DNA of 64,000 bases from Magicicada septendecula (GCA_034769895.1 CM068367.1:115676573-115740572); one strand, 5' to 3'; counted from the first letter of the stretch, positions 11,432-23,262 are shown. The notes: a model not told the origin generated them from the sequence alone. Numbers and translations: made by a program.

Positions 11432-11591
11432 CTCGAGTTATCCTAAAAGGATTTTAAGAAACGTTGACAGAAGGTAATTAACCTATTTTTATAGTCTTAA
11501 TCGTTTCTGGAGGCAAGAAAAATGTTTAAATCTCAAATATGTTTTATTAGGGGCTGATGTTATAAAGTTTTTTTAATTAAAATTGTCATTA

Positions 11592-11885
11592 TATATATAT
11601 TTTATAAAAATTATCTTAACTCAGTAATAATTCAATATAAGTGAAATTTCATTCAGTTCTTTTACTGCCATAGCCAGTGTACTGCTAGTTCAGTTGTTAA
11701 TATGAGCACACTATTGGTTCAATCATAAACCGTATTATATATATTTTATAAAAATTATCTTAACTCAGTAATAATTCAATATGAGTAAAATTTCATTCAG
11801 TTCTTTTACTGCCATAGCCAGTGTACTACTAGTGCAGTTGTTAATATGAGTACACTATTGATTCTTACTTCCAATCATAAATTCT
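11592..11885 (+). repeat. 144-bp tandem duplication
   Basis: A unit beginning TATATATTTTATAAAAATTA and ending near TATGAGYACACTATTG occurs twice with a period of 144 bp and few mismatches. It lies just right of the Penelope element. No coding potential seen. The remaining sequence to 12495 shows nothing recognisable. Confidence 0.85.
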
Positions 11886-12505
11886 GTTATACATTCGTAC
11901 GGCCGTGTTGCCATGTTGACCTGGCCATGGCGCAGTCCTATCTGGGGGAACCTTTCTAAAATTTTGAATTCTTGTGATAATTTCATTGGTTGCAAGCAGT
12001 CATAACTGGACTGGTTAATGGTTTGGTTTATGAAAGTTTTCTATGGAGGCTGGGCACTTTACCCTTTTACAGTAGTTTGGGATGGGGATCTAGGTCACTG
12101 ATACTGAAGATGGTATTCTTCGGTGGCATGGTTAAATGTCTATGAGCTGCCTGCTAGGTGAATATGTGTGTATATCGATATGTGTGCGCTATGTGTATTT
12201 ATGTAAGTATTTATTTATGTGTATTTATGTATTTATATTGATCGATGTTATATATTATTTATATTTGGGAGATACTATTATGCTGATGTTTTACATGCAT
12301 TATATTTTGATGAGATGATACGTGCATATTTTCAGAGGAGTGTAATGACAGGGAGTGATACTTGCATGTTATTTGAAATAGTGAATAAAATTGTTATTGT
12401 TGCTAAACAACGAGTTTAATTGCAAGTCCCGTCATACCGGACCCAGCGCAGTTTTGGCTTCCCTAGGCTCTGGCCTAGTTTTAATTAACTAGTGGCCCCT
12501 CTTTC

Positions 12506-12533
<28 letters not shown>
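12506..12533 (+). repeat. Poly(A) tract between inverted repeats
   Basis: About 28 A residues followed by a T-run, bracketed by CCCCTCTTTCAA and TTGAAAGAGGGG. It sits at the right edge of the 7.5-kb insertion and may be the remnant tail of a retroposed sequence. Confidence 0.7.
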
Positions 12534-12537
<4 letters not shown>

Positions 12538-12571
12538 TTTTTTAATAAAGTCTAAAAGTTGAAAGAGGGGT

Positions 12572-13428
12572 TACAGTGGTTTAAGGCTGAAGCAATAAGT
12601 AAAAAGAAGTAGTTTCTATGGAAATATTTCATTTCGAATATAATTTAAAATATAAATCTTAGAACATGGAAGTCCTGTATGGTTCTCCATACCGATATTT
12701 TGCATACGTTCCTCAATTGTAAAAGACTGCAGGTCTGTTGATTTGAGTGAAGATCGGTTGAGGGAAAGGGGTAGTTTACCAGCCACATTTTATGTTTTAA
12801 CAAGTGTGTTTCTATGACGAACGATAACTGCCGCACATTTAAACAGAATCAAATAATTTTGTGCATACCTTCCTCAATGTAGATAACTCAAGGTCTGTTG
12901 ATTTTGGTGAAGATCGGTTAGTGGGAAAGGGATGTTTACCTGAAACATTTTTTGTTGTAACAAGAGTAAAGTACTTAATTTTGATAAATAACGTATCCTG
13001 ATAAGATCTTAATAATCCATGTAGAAACGTAGATGAAATATCTATAAATGAAGAGGCTAGTTGTACGGGGTGGGGGTAATTTTCTATAAATGAAAATTAT
13101 AGATGAAGGGGGAGGGGATAATTTTTTATATATGTATTACGTTATCGACAACAAAGAAGTAGTTCTTTGTTAAAATTCCTTCCCGGGCTGTAGTCCAATC
13201 TTTTCTGCAAAACCAGACTTTTTGGTAGTGCCATCGACTGCCATCATCAGTGAAAATTGAGTGCGAAAACGTGAGGTGGTATACGTTAGTGACCACAGTA
13301 CTGTGGTTAAGGCTGAAGCAGTAAGTAGAAAGAAGTAGTTTCTATGGAAATATTTCATTTCGAAAATGATTTAAAATATAAATCTTTGAACATGGAAGTC
13401 ATGTATGGTTCTCCATACCGATATTTTA
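12572..13428 (+). repeat. Composite satellite resumes: end blocks and two monomers
   Basis: 12581-12704 completes the block cut at 5069 (TTAAGGCTGAAGC to CCATACCGATATTTT). Two ~160-bp monomers follow, anchored at 12749 and 12909. A fourth end block spans 12966-13428 and stops at CCGATATTTT, where unique sequence begins. Minus strand 13250-13213 has CTGATGAT and the hairpin, but GAAA is replaced by CAAAAA. Confidence 0.85.
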
Positions 13429-13670
13429 AGTAGCCTTTTCGTCACTTTGCTGAGTAAACTTGATTTACTGTGCGCCCAGTTGGAATTAGTAAGTTACTAC
13501 AACTGAAGAGGATTGTGGCCAAGTTTACTAACATTATGAACGTCGTTAGACCTCATATAAACCTACGTGGTCTTCTGAACCCATGCTATTTGAATACATA
13601 AATATTCTATACACAAGATTATTGTAGAAACGGAAGGGTGGTTATATGTGCGCGCTGGTTGATGACAGTG

Positions 13671-13785
<115 letters not shown>

Positions 13786-14441
13786 CCTGTCTACGTGTCT
13801 AACTAGGCGTGTATTCCAAAATTTATTTTTCACTTGGTCTGACATGTGTAAACAATCATTGGGACTGCGCAAATATGATAAGAGGTGATTATACCGCTTA
13901 TCTGTTTACAAACATTTAGTCTTAACACACTGGCAATTAAAAAACACGTATACAACATTTTTAATGAAGTTATTCTTTATCTTTCACGGCCGTAGTGTAA
14001 TCTTCGCGTATATTACGATATTCCCGACGTTACGGCGTGGTCCAAAGTATTCGACGTGTTTCTGGCCAAATAGGTCGACTACGTCTGCGGAAGTTGATTC
14101 CTGACCATCCCAGCGACATAGACTCACTAGTTGCGTTTGCTATCATTATACAGCTACACGTAGGTAGCTACATAGCACTATATGGGAAAAAGCGAAAAAC
14201 TCAACTGATACCAACATCAAATCTGACACTACATAGAAATGAAAAGTCGCACATCTCTTACAGGTCACGATTAACACCATTTTGTTGACCATCGTTAACC
14301 CATCAGCTGATGAGTGGCTAAGGTATCAACTAAGCAGGAAAGGTGATTGACTACGCAGATAATTTACTAATCCGGTTATAATGCTGGGTTTTGATTGAAC
14401 GAATCATCACCAGCAACAGCAGCATCGCCACCGTCACCATT

Positions 14442-14482
14442 TTCTTCTTCTTCTTCTTCTTCTTCTTCTTCTTCTTCTTCTT

Positions 14483-14556
<74 letters not shown>
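14442..14556 (+). repeat. (TTC)n-(TTA)n compound microsatellite
   Basis: TTC repeats to about 14511 switch to TTA repeats to about 14556. Similar trinucleotide runs elsewhere in the window end LINE copies, so this may be a LINE tail on the minus strand, but I could not recognise LINE coding sequence to its right. Confidence 0.95.
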
Positions 14557-14557
<1 letters not shown>

Positions 14558-14559
14558 TA

Positions 14560-16218
14560 TCTGGCTATACACTCGTCTGTAGTATTTAGATACTCGGCAA
14601 TCATACACCATCGTCTCCTGTTTTTACCAATATTTCTCCGTCTTTTAATTCCCAAGAACTTTAGGTCTTCCTTGACACACACACTACTCCGTTTTCTTGG
14701 TCATTCGCTATTCAGGTAGACCTACCTAAAATGCTGTTTTTGCATGCAGAAAGCGGTAAAATATCTATTGCAGGTACTCAGCCATTTCCCAAATGAACGC
14801 AGTGGAAGGATCAAATATCGTCAGAATTCTAAAACTTCGTAGATAAAATAGAAGAACATTTTATTACTAGATCCTTCCTGAGCTGCAAAACGTGCTCACT
14901 ATTTAGAACGAAGTACATTCATTATTGGAGAAATTTTAATATTAGAGAGTTTTTTAATTGTCAGAAAACTTACATATTGTCCTACTATATTATGTGTTGT
15001 AAAGTAACAATTGCAGAACAATCGTAAAATAAACGCTAAAATTCCCAACAATCGGATTTGTGTTTAAATTTCCTTTAATTGAATTTTACAATTTTTTTCA
15101 TATTTTTAATCCAATTTGTGAGCATTGGGGTTAAGAAATTTTAAATTTCGAAAACTGTACACTATATTCATATTTTAGTCAAAAAAGTTCTTTAAGTTGG
15201 TATTACATGGAATTTGCATCGAGAGGAGCCGTTGGAAGTGTCCCTTCATCAAGGTTACGGGACCCAATGGACATTTCTCATCCTCTCTAGTACTTTGACG
15301 TGACGTCCTTTCCAATGTTCCAATTAACGTGATTATTTACGCGCTTAAATTACTCAAAGTGGCATGGATCAACGAAATATATTTTTGAAAAATATCTTTT
15401 ACTACTTTTACTTAAAGTTAAATATTAATTTATTTCACCTATTGTGTATTACTAAACAACTATCAAATCCGTTCCCTTTGCTCTCTATGCCCCTCGATTA
15501 AGTTTATGCGCGAGTGTGTGTGTGTGTGTGTGTTGTGTTATGGACGAATAGTTATTAATGAGAGTCAAACTGAAGGGGTGTACGCGTGCGAGATGTTGAT
15601 TAAACCCCAACAAGCCGGTGCCAATTTTCACTCTCCCTTCATATTACTGTGTACGTATACATGTGCTCCACACGCAAAACTCAATTATGTAATTCTATAA
15701 GGCGCCACACCGCTCCACTTGTGACTAAATTCAACAATCTAAGCTACCACGCGACTTTCGCACATTATCGCCATTCATAAACACTCCTGTCCTTTTAATC
15801 GTGTCCTGTGCGCCATAATACACTTGTGTTTGCGTATTAATTAAACCAAAATGTAATTTTAAAGACTTTCTTTGTATAATCAATGTATATTACGAGGCTA
15901 GTATCTTCTGACAGGAATTCACAGTTGACGGATCAATTAAGGTACCAAGAAAATTAAAACGAAATGATTAGTAAAACGTCAAGAATCGTCGGCTTTGCAA
16001 TGCCTTAGAAAGTAATTTAGTGACGACACACCTGTTAATAATTTGCCAGCAGAAATGGATCAAAATTAAATCTTATTGTAGCATATAATAAAGTTAAATG
16101 GTATTTATCACCAAATAATATGCACAAAAGTGATAACTTATTTCTAACAATTAATCTTGAGACAACTTATTTCTAACAATTAATCTTGAGACGACAAGTG
16201 CAATGCATCTTTTGCGTA
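14560..16218. other. No recognised gene
   Basis: AT-rich sequence. The only structure seen is a perfect 29-bp tandem duplication at 16135-16192 (AACTTATTTCTAACAATTAA then TCTTGAGAC, twice) and a short (GT)n near 15512-15532. Confidence 0.6.
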
Positions 16219-16220
16219 TA

Positions 16221-17063
16221 CAGAGTATTTTCAAAAGATGATGCCAAACTTCGGAAATGATTCTACTCATTAAATGAAAGAAAACTGTCCAATAAACACA
16301 CATTGGACTAAAAAATACATCTGTCAAATAAACAAAATGCTTGTTTCCTTCTGTACGTCTCTGTTTTTGACATGATAACGGACATCGTTTGAAACTTTCT
16401 GTAACATTTTATTTTCCGTCACGCTGTATGACGTCATCTTTTCCACACTTTCGATTCTCCACAGTTAGAAATCTTCGGTCTCTGTCGTTTTTAATATGAT
16501 AATGTTTGTTATATAGTAAATATATTTGTTATATAGTAAATATTTATTATATAGTTATATAGAAAACATGATAATGTTTTCCACAAAATGCATGATGCAA
16601 AATGTGTAACGTCATCGAAAAATGTAGTTTATGTGTGAGTCTGCAGTTTATGCACATTATACGTTTCAAAAGCCTAAAAACATTATCATGCTTCGATGTT
16701 TCGGTTTCGTCGAAATTCTTCTTTCTTTTTGAATTATTTTGAATGTAATAAAACATTTTTGTTAAAAGAACTGTTTTTGTGAAAATTAGAATTAAATTTT
16801 CAGTCAGCTTCCCTTTTAATAAGTTTTAAGATAACGTTTTGATTTGTTTAGTACTTACAAGAAATAGTGGAGCACTTACTCTGTATATAAAATTTCAACT
16901 CCATATCTGATTCCATTCAGCAGTAGGCCTATAATTAAGTTAAAAAAAACACACTTAAAAACGGAAAACGATGCATTTTTTGACATGTGTTTATTGGACA
17001 TCCTTAAGTATCATGAGTATAATCATTTTCCATAGTTTGACATCACCTTATAGAAACACGCTG
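16221..17063. mobile_element. Non-autonomous TIR element with TA target, mariner-like
   Basis: Left end CAGAGTATTTTC...GATGATGCCAAAC and right end (complement) CAGCGTGTTTCT...GGTGATGTCAAAC are diverged inverted repeats of roughly 100 bp, sharing TGTCCAATAAACACA further in. TA (16219-16220 and 17064-17065) flanks both ends, as in Tc1/mariner insertions. Length 843 bp. The interior is AT-rich and has no transposase; the 69-codon minus ORF at 16547-16756 is not recognisable. Confidence 0.65.
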
Positions 17064-17065
17064 TA

Positions 17066-17345
17066 CAGGTTAAGACGTGTTACCCGGTTCTGAAACGCCA
17101 GACGTTTCGTCCGCACCTACGGCTGCAATCTTCAGTGGAGCGGGAACAAGGTAGTAGACTATAAATACACTGATAGAAGCGGGAAAGAATAATGTGAGAT
17201 TCTTCAGTGAGCAGTACTACTTTATTTTTGCTCCACTGAAGATGACCGCCGTTGGTGTAGCCGAAACTCTAGCGATTCAGAAAACGTGATTATTGGACCA
17301 CGGCCTAATAGCACGGTCAACATGTCGTACAGCTGTGACAACTCC
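17066..17345. mobile_element. Palindromic element with two hammerhead-like motifs
   Basis: Minus strand 17135-17098 reads CTGAAGAT, a hairpin, GAAACGTCTGG. Plus strand 17236-17273 reads CTGAAGATGACC, a hairpin, GCCGAAACTC. The plus motif is followed by TTGGACCACGGCCTAATAGC and ends near CTCCGGCCGTCAGAC, the same arrangement as at 22.2 and 28.4 kb. Stem II pairing is imperfect in both copies. Confidence 0.55.
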
Positions 17346-17574
17346 GGCCGTCAGACTTTCCGTGTGAATACACATGCACTTGGAAACGGGTGTTACGTAA
17401 ACCGGTTAGTTCAGTATTCCCTGCCAAGACTCGATGCACTTCCGTAATCACATCAGTGGGTTCAGAAGAGCTGATATACGACGTCTGACAGTAAGGTACT
17501 TAAATGGAAGATTCGAATTTGTACCGATAATTCAGGATCTTGCGTTTAGACAATGCACCTTTCTGTGAGATAGT

Positions 17575-17676
17575 TTCTTCTTCTTCTTCTTCTTCTTCTT
17601 CTTCTTCTTCTTCTTCTTCTTCTTCTTCTTCTTCTTCTTCTTCTTCTTCTTCTTCTTCTTCTCCTTCTTCTTCTTC
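17575..17676 (-). repeat. (TTC)n microsatellite, probable LINE 3' tail
   Basis: About 34 TTC units with one substitution. Read on the minus strand it is a (GAA)n tail directly following the LINE fragment at 17690-18010, so it is best explained as that LINE's 3' end. Confidence 0.9.
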
Positions 17677-17689
17677 CTTAACTTCCTTG

Positions 17690-18010
17690 TTAGGACTCTG
17701 TGCTGTTCTATAACAACGGTCCTACATACTGTCACTTCGCCACTTTCTTGGCCAACCATTGCTCCTCTTGGTGTTTGGTTGGCTATCTCTTGCCTTTTTC
17801 ACTAGCCTTGTGCCATCCATTCTCGATATGCGTTCATCCCATGCCCTTCTTCTTTCCGCAATCCAAGAATTAATATCTGTTACACTACACGTTTCTCTTA
17901 TACTATTGTTTGGCAACCTATCGTAACTTGTTTTACGTAGTACTCTCCGTAATACAGTAATTTCTGCAGTTTGTCGTTTTCTTTGAGTAAGATAGTTTCT
18001 AGTGGGGAAA
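17690..18010 (-). pseudogene. LINE reverse-transcriptase C-terminal fragment
   Basis: The minus-strand frame contains TAEITVLRRVLRKTSYDRL, then SWIAERRRAWDERISRMDG and NTKRSNGWPRKWRSDSM. This ordering (EMRVLRR-like, then W-x-x-H/R-I-x-R-M, then G-R-P-R-x-R-W) is the usual C-terminal region after the RT domain in insect non-LTR elements. The catalytic RT domain is absent, so it is a 5'-truncated copy. It is followed by a GAA-rich tail. Confidence 0.8.
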
Positions 18011-18149
18011 ATAATCACTGTGTTGTAACTCACCTCTACCCTCGCGATCTGTTTCTGCATGAGATCTTCTTCCAAAAGACAAAGTAAAATGCATGTAATG
18101 TGATGAATTTGATAACGTTTGCTCTGAAGGCTATGCCACAAAACCATTT

Positions 18150-20950
18150 CTTAGATTTCGTGTAATAGGTGTGTTAGACGTTGATATCGCTGTATAGATC
18201 TCCAAGGACATTTTTTAAGGGGATATAGTGATATCAGACATACATTGATAATCTATTTATTATCTATACATAAATATATATATAATATATAGGTTACATA
18301 TAACTATATGGTATAAAGAATAAGATATCACCAAACAGATACGGTCGCCTGTTTTATCGCAAACGAGTTCGCGAGTTTCGTTTTCATATCTCTTAAAATG
18401 TCTAAAAAAAAGTTCTACGAAGTGAACATCGATTTCAACATAAATTACGAGCAATTAAAAAGTTATTCGTGCGTAAAAAGTATTTATCTCCGAACCACAG
18501 ATTCCAGAACGTATTTAATTAACGCCGGTATCGTTTTGTCTGAAAATTGTAGTCGTCTGTCGTACCTTATCGTACCTTCGTTATCACATCCTGACAACGG
18601 TTATCGGGTTCATTATTTATCAGATGTACACAAGTGGGTAATAGGCAATTAGTAAAACAAACGGCTGATATTGAATTGAAACAAAAAAAAAATTATGGAA
18701 AATAGGCATATCGACTTACTGTGGAGGCATGATAAGTGTAGCTTTAATTAACATCAAACATTCGATTCATCTTAATACAAGGAATTACAATAATGTTAAG
18801 ACACTCACAGAAAACATTACAGTCGTGTACAATGTATAAATTTGTCTACTTTAACAAAAAAAAACAATAAAAAGTAAATAAATTATTGTAGTATCAAATA
18901 AGAACCGTGTAATCATCGTGAACATTGTAGCAGGGTCTTCAAGTAAGTACGATACGCAAGATACTGTCCAAGGTAGGTAAAATTCTGACATTCACTGCAA
19001 TTCACCGTCAACTTACCAATCGAAATATTTGTAATGACTAGTTACAGCAAGTTGGTTTAACTCCCTCGTTCAGAAAGATAACAGTCGGAAGCCTCAGATA
19101 TAATAATGTTCTGTTCATTGCAGTACTTCCCGATACTGTCTCTGTACACCAGTCACACTACACCGTTAGCAAGATCAGATTACCATTTTTTAGCCCACAT
19201 TGTCGCTGTGTTGTCACAATTAATATTCATCATCCGCAGCTTATCACCTCGAATGGAGCCGACCCGTCGAGTCGCCGTCATTTCAGTGTCGGTACAGCCG
19301 TCGTTTAATGATGTGCAGAAACGTAATGCGATGCGAGGTAAAAAATTAATTGTCACTTAATAACTTAACTTATTAAAGTTTTCTACTTTACCGTATGGCT
19401 GGATAAAAATCAAGTACATGCTTGAAATTCAACTTTTCTTAGGCTTTATCGAAAGTAAAGTATGTAATTATGTTGTTAATAGGTATTACGCAATTTAACA
19501 TAGAAACACGCAGGTACATAACAATAAATACTCTCAAACCTCACGTTCTACGGAAACTCTGACCAGACTGTCCCTGCGGCCCAGATCGTAATTTAAAAAT
19601 ATCCTTACTCGGTACAATTATACGCCCGAGATAGCACTCCATTATCACGTACGGTCGTAAAGTTTTTTAATGTCAGAGGAAATTTTACGATATCATCAGC
19701 ACATTTAACCACTTTCATAATGTCCACCGTGCTTAGAGCCTCTAAGCACTAAAGGTGCACGTAAGGCAGCGAGATAATAAAAAGTACTCGTAAAACGTTT
19801 TAACGGGGTTTTTCAATTCATCTATAAACGGAACTAAGCGCTCCAGGTAGTAGGAGAATGTGTGATACCTCGAGAAGGTGCAAGAAATATGCAATCAATA
19901 AATTCTAGGTGGAGGCAGAAAGAAATGCTGAAAAAATAGAGCGATAATAGTGTTTAGTAGCGTTCCTTTTGTTTTGTTCTAAAAGGAAAGTTGGGTAAAA
20001 TGAGACCATTTACCCACCTTAAACTTTGTTTTTTCAATATCTCGTTTTTATATAAGTCTACGTTTCGTTCTATATTTCTGTGCACTGTGGTAGCTTGTTT
20101 ACTTTTTGGTATGCAGTCATGTTCTGATCATACCTTTTATTTTATTCTTTATTTAGATTCTTTTGGCAAGCAGCATGCACTTACGGATAGCCGGGAATGG
20201 CGATAATGAACTGAGGATAACAAAGTGGTACAGAACTTCTTCATTTATTTAAAACCTGGTCTTGATTACTATTACAACTTGTTTATTCAAGCACAGGAAG
20301 AGGCAGACCGAAGTCCTTGAGGGGGTACAAAGGCCCGATATTGAAAAGTAGAATATCGGCCTCAACAGCGCAATTAATGTAGACAGAACTGATGTCTGGG
20401 GTATAAAATCAAAAGAAAGTAAAAAATCGTCAGTGGTCAAACATAAAACATTCAGGGTGGGCCTAACTCCTGTATTCGGACTGCTTGCATCGTAATTGTG
20501 TTGTAGCTTGACGTCTCGATCCCTGGGATCTGTGAGTGGCGGCTGAAAGGCCTTGTTGAAAGACTCAACAACCAAACGTCAAGCGACAAAAAATTAAGAC
20601 GGAATACAGGATTGGCTCGTAAGAAATCACCCAACGCTTAGAGATTTTAAAGATAGAAAACATTCAGAATTACTTGTGTAAAGTTTCACCCGTTCATAAG
20701 AAAAGGGTAGAAAATAAGAACAGAGTGTGAGAAAAGACGTGAGAACGAGAGAGAGTGGCGATGGAAAGACGAATGTACAAGGTACGCAAAATATTTAAAT
20801 TGATGTCTTAGAAGAAATAATTAATCGAGTACACACAACTAATCGAGTAAGAAGTGATAAGGGAATAATTCATTTAAATGATTACTGTATGTGGAAAGTG
20901 TGAACAGGTGAGAGAGAGAGATAGGGGCGGGAGAGAGGGGCGGGAGAGAG

Positions 20951-20990
<40 letters not shown>

Positions 20991-21500
20991 GCAATAGTAG
21001 ACGCACAACACGACACAGGTGTCCTGTATGCAACTGAAATTACCAGTAACAGCTTCTCTATCTATCTCTAGTGGTTTACCAGTTTTACAGACAGTTCATT
21101 GGTCGCCCACACAACGCTTGCACTACCCCTGCCAGTCATAAGCTCTACACCCCCGCCTTTACAATTAGCATCCAAGGCCGGCACACGGTTGTTAAACATT
21201 TATCTCGATTCTCTGTTCAGCTAATTCTCTCTCTCCAAACAAAAAAAAAGAAAGAATTTCCCTTAAAGGAAACGGATAATACTAGTCATATGTCATTTTT
21301 AATGTGTGTGTGCGCGCGTGTTTTACACGAATAACCGTTAAAGTTATCATCGTCAACATAGAAATTTATGTCTCAACCTTAAAATTTGTTCCCTTTCCGA
21401 GTACCATTTGTAATTAAGTTTCAAAAGGCTTTCATAGTCCGTATCATCATAGTTATTGTTAAAAACGTCCCGGCCGATTGGCCGTGATTTGTTTTTGTGA
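18150..21500. other. No recognised gene; weak ORFs only
   Basis: Mostly AT-rich DNA. 18398-18652 is described separately. A GA-rich stretch lies at 20904-20985. Other ORFs of 60-108 codons (19106, 19991, 20249) show no domain or composition suggesting a gene. Confidence 0.55.
18398..18652 (+). CDS. Small ORF of unknown function
   Basis: 84 codons from ATG to TAG, with non-repetitive composition (begins MSKKKFYEVNIDFNINYEQL). It resembles a real peptide more than most short ORFs here, but I recognise no family, signal peptide or membrane segment, and find no upstream exon signals. It could be an exon fragment or chance. Confidence 0.2.
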   Translation: MSKKKFYEVNIDFNINYEQLKSYSCVKSIYLRTTDSRTYLINAGIVLSENCSRLSYLIVPSLSHPDNGYRVHYLSDVHKWVIGN

Positions 21501-21550
21501 AAAGTTCCTTTGCTAAACTTTTCGGCACCACGTCCGGCATCCATCTTCAA
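21470..21550 (-). repeat. Isolated hammerhead-like module remnant
   Basis: Minus strand 21550-21520 reads TTGAAGATGGATGCC, a loop, GGTGCCGAAAAG, a variant of the motif (TTGAAGA for CTGAAGA). The downstream side has CACGGCCAATCGGCCGGG, like the shared module at 22.2 kb. No inverted partner seen. Confidence 0.5.
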
Positions 21551-22007
21551 TAGAGAACATCATATCGTGTACGTCCCAAGACTGATCACAATGTTGAAAC
21601 CGTGTAAGCCGCTTCCCTAATAAGAAGGGAGATATAAGTGTATGTCAACAACAACAAAAATAAAGGAACAGGAAAATGATGTTGTACGAGAAGTGGCAAG
21701 TGATACCGATCTATACATAAGCGGTCATATAAAACCAAAAGTAACAAAATGAACACACTTTTGTCTTGGTATAATTTTTGGTCTTCTACTAAATTGTTGT
21801 GTGTCCAAGTCCAAGTCCGAGTCCAATTTCAAGCCTCTAGAGATAGTTTATTGGACATGGTGCTCTATAATTGCAGGACAAAGTAGGGTCAGAAATACAG
21901 AGGGACGTAGTGGAAAAGCAGTTATTGGTATTCTCGATACAGTAGTTATGAAATGTATCGATACGAAAAGGTTAGTACAGTGTCGACATGTCCATACAAT
22001 CAACAAA

Positions 22008-22262
22008 CAAATAACAACTTTCCTCAGGCTTTCACGGCCGGTGTCAGATGAATTGTTCATGATATCCGGGCTGTTTTATAACAAACCAAACGTTTCGGCA
22101 CTGTACTGTACTGTGGGCTTGTACGTAAACACCCGGCGTGCAGGATTTTTGATACCACTGATGATGGCAGCCAGTGGAGCTGCCGAAACGTTTGGTTTTG
22201 TTATAAACCATGGACCACGGCCAAACAGTCCGGATATCATAAACAATTCAAATAACAACTTT
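22008..22262. mobile_element. Motif-bearing inverted-repeat element with 14-bp flanking repeat
   Basis: The interior 22022-22248 is flanked by a perfect 14-bp direct repeat CAAATAACAACTTT (22008-22021, 22249-22262). Inner arms pair GAATTGTTCATGATATCCGG with CCGGATATCATAAACAATTC. Plus strand 22158-22198 has CTGATGAT, 6-bp stem GGCAGC/GCTGCC, GAAA, then CGTTTGGTTTT and TGGACCACGGCCAAACAG. The left arm has a truncated reverse copy (CCAAACGTTTCGGCA). Confidence 0.7.
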
Positions 22263-22452
22263 GTCAAATTTTGTTGCTTCCCTGCTATATACACTTTTTC
22301 CTCGAACGAGGCCTTTCGGTTTCGCAACCATTATCAAGTTCTTCCTACAACAACGTTATAGGAAGAACTTGATAATGGTTGCGAAACCGAAAGGCCTCGT
22401 TCGAGGAAAAAGTGTATATAGCAGGGAAGCAACAAAATTTGACAAAGTTGTT
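22251..22452. mobile_element. Near-perfect palindromic element B
   Basis: Arms 22251-22349 and 22358-22452 are almost exact inverted copies. Plus strand 22368-22392 reads CTTGATAATGGTTGCGAAAC then CGAAA: stem II GGTT/AACC with a GCGA loop, then GAAA. The start is CTTGATAA, a variant of CTGATGA. Next to GAAA is CCTCG-TT-CGAGG, a potential second hairpin. Elements at 38163 and 49294 belong to the same family. Confidence 0.8.
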
Positions 22453-22579
22453 ATGAAGACTGCTAACATAGAGAAAATAACTGAAAACAAATAACAATAC
22501 AGTAAAATACAGGACTCTGAAATGGCATTCAAAAGAGGAGTTAAAGGTGTTCTAACCTTGACGCTGTAAAAGCAATGAG

Positions 22580-22815
22580 GCCATAAGAGAAGAGTTGCAA
22601 GTTTTTAAATGAAATGGAAAATGAAAAGATTAAAACCAACGGTGGAAAGACCACTTAGAAAGAATGTCAGCTTCCAGACCGGCCAAACAAGTCTGGAAAT
22701 ACAAACATATAGGACACAGGTGTGTGGGTAGACCCAGGAAGAGATAGCTGGGGGATTTTTGAAGGCGGAACGGGCAGCACCTTGCCTATGCGGTGTTGTG
22801 AAGAAGAAGAAGGTC
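22580..22815 (+). pseudogene. LINE C-terminal fragment
   Basis: With frame changes the plus strand reads DHLERMSAS/F...WKYKHIGHRCVGRPRKR, then GTGSTLPMRC and a GAAGAAGAAG end. This is the post-RT C-terminal segment of a non-LTR element. It has several frameshifts and lacks the RT core. Confidence 0.6.
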
Positions 22816-22984
22816 ATTACCAAACAGAGGGAAAAGTGGTAGACCGAAGACAGCGTGGAATAAGAACATGAACACAAAGAATGCGAGATACAGGATTTAC
22901 GGGTCAGGATTGTTTGATTGTTTGAATAAGCAAAGATAGAAGCTAGGATCCGAGAGACGGTGGGAACTGTAGAACTACTCGCTA

Positions 22985-23005
22985 TAATAATAATAATAAT
23001 AATAA

Positions 23006-23036
<31 letters not shown>

Positions 23037-23164
23037 AAGAAGAAGAAGAAGAAGAAGAAGAAGAGGAAGAGGAAGAGGAAGAGGAGGAAGAGGAGGAGGA
23101 GGAGAAGGAAGAAGAAGAAGAAGAAGAAGAAGAAGAAGAAGAAGAAGAAGAAGAAGAAGAAGAA

Positions 23165-23195
<31 letters not shown>

Positions 23196-23262
23196 AAGAA
23201 GAAGAAGAAGAAGAAGAAGAAGAAGAAGAAGAAGAACAACAACAACAACAACAACAACAACA

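Larger units (their letters stand above)
6541..11492 (+). mobile_element. Penelope-like element with inverted terminal repeats
   Basis: Left arm 6541-6668 and right arm 11366-11492 are near-perfect inverted copies of about 127 bp, beginning ATAAAAATAGGTTAATTACC on the left and ending in its complement on the right. Each arm carries a hammerhead-like core. Between them lies a Penelope RT plus GIY-YIG ORF (9767-11215). Penelope-like elements are known for such pseudo-LTRs and for hammerhead motifs inside them. The left half has been replaced or invaded by LTR-retrotransposon sequence (6669 to about 9760), so the N-terminal part of the Penelope protein is missing and the element cannot be autonomous. 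Confidence 0.85.
5070..12571. mobile_element. 7.5-kb nested insertion into the satellite
   Basis: The intact satellite block (see 13290-13330) reads TACTGTGGT followed by TAAGGCTGAAGC. Here TACTGTGGT (5061-5069) is followed by foreign sequence, and TACAGTGGT (12572-12580) is followed by TTAAGGCTGAAGC. The two 9-mers differ at one position and look like a target-site duplication. The insert has an A-rich tract and the inverted pair CCCCTCTTTCAA / TTGAAAGAGGGG (12495-12570) at its right end. It contains a Penelope-like element and an LTR retrotransposon fragment. The class of the outer insertion is unknown. Confidence 0.65.
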
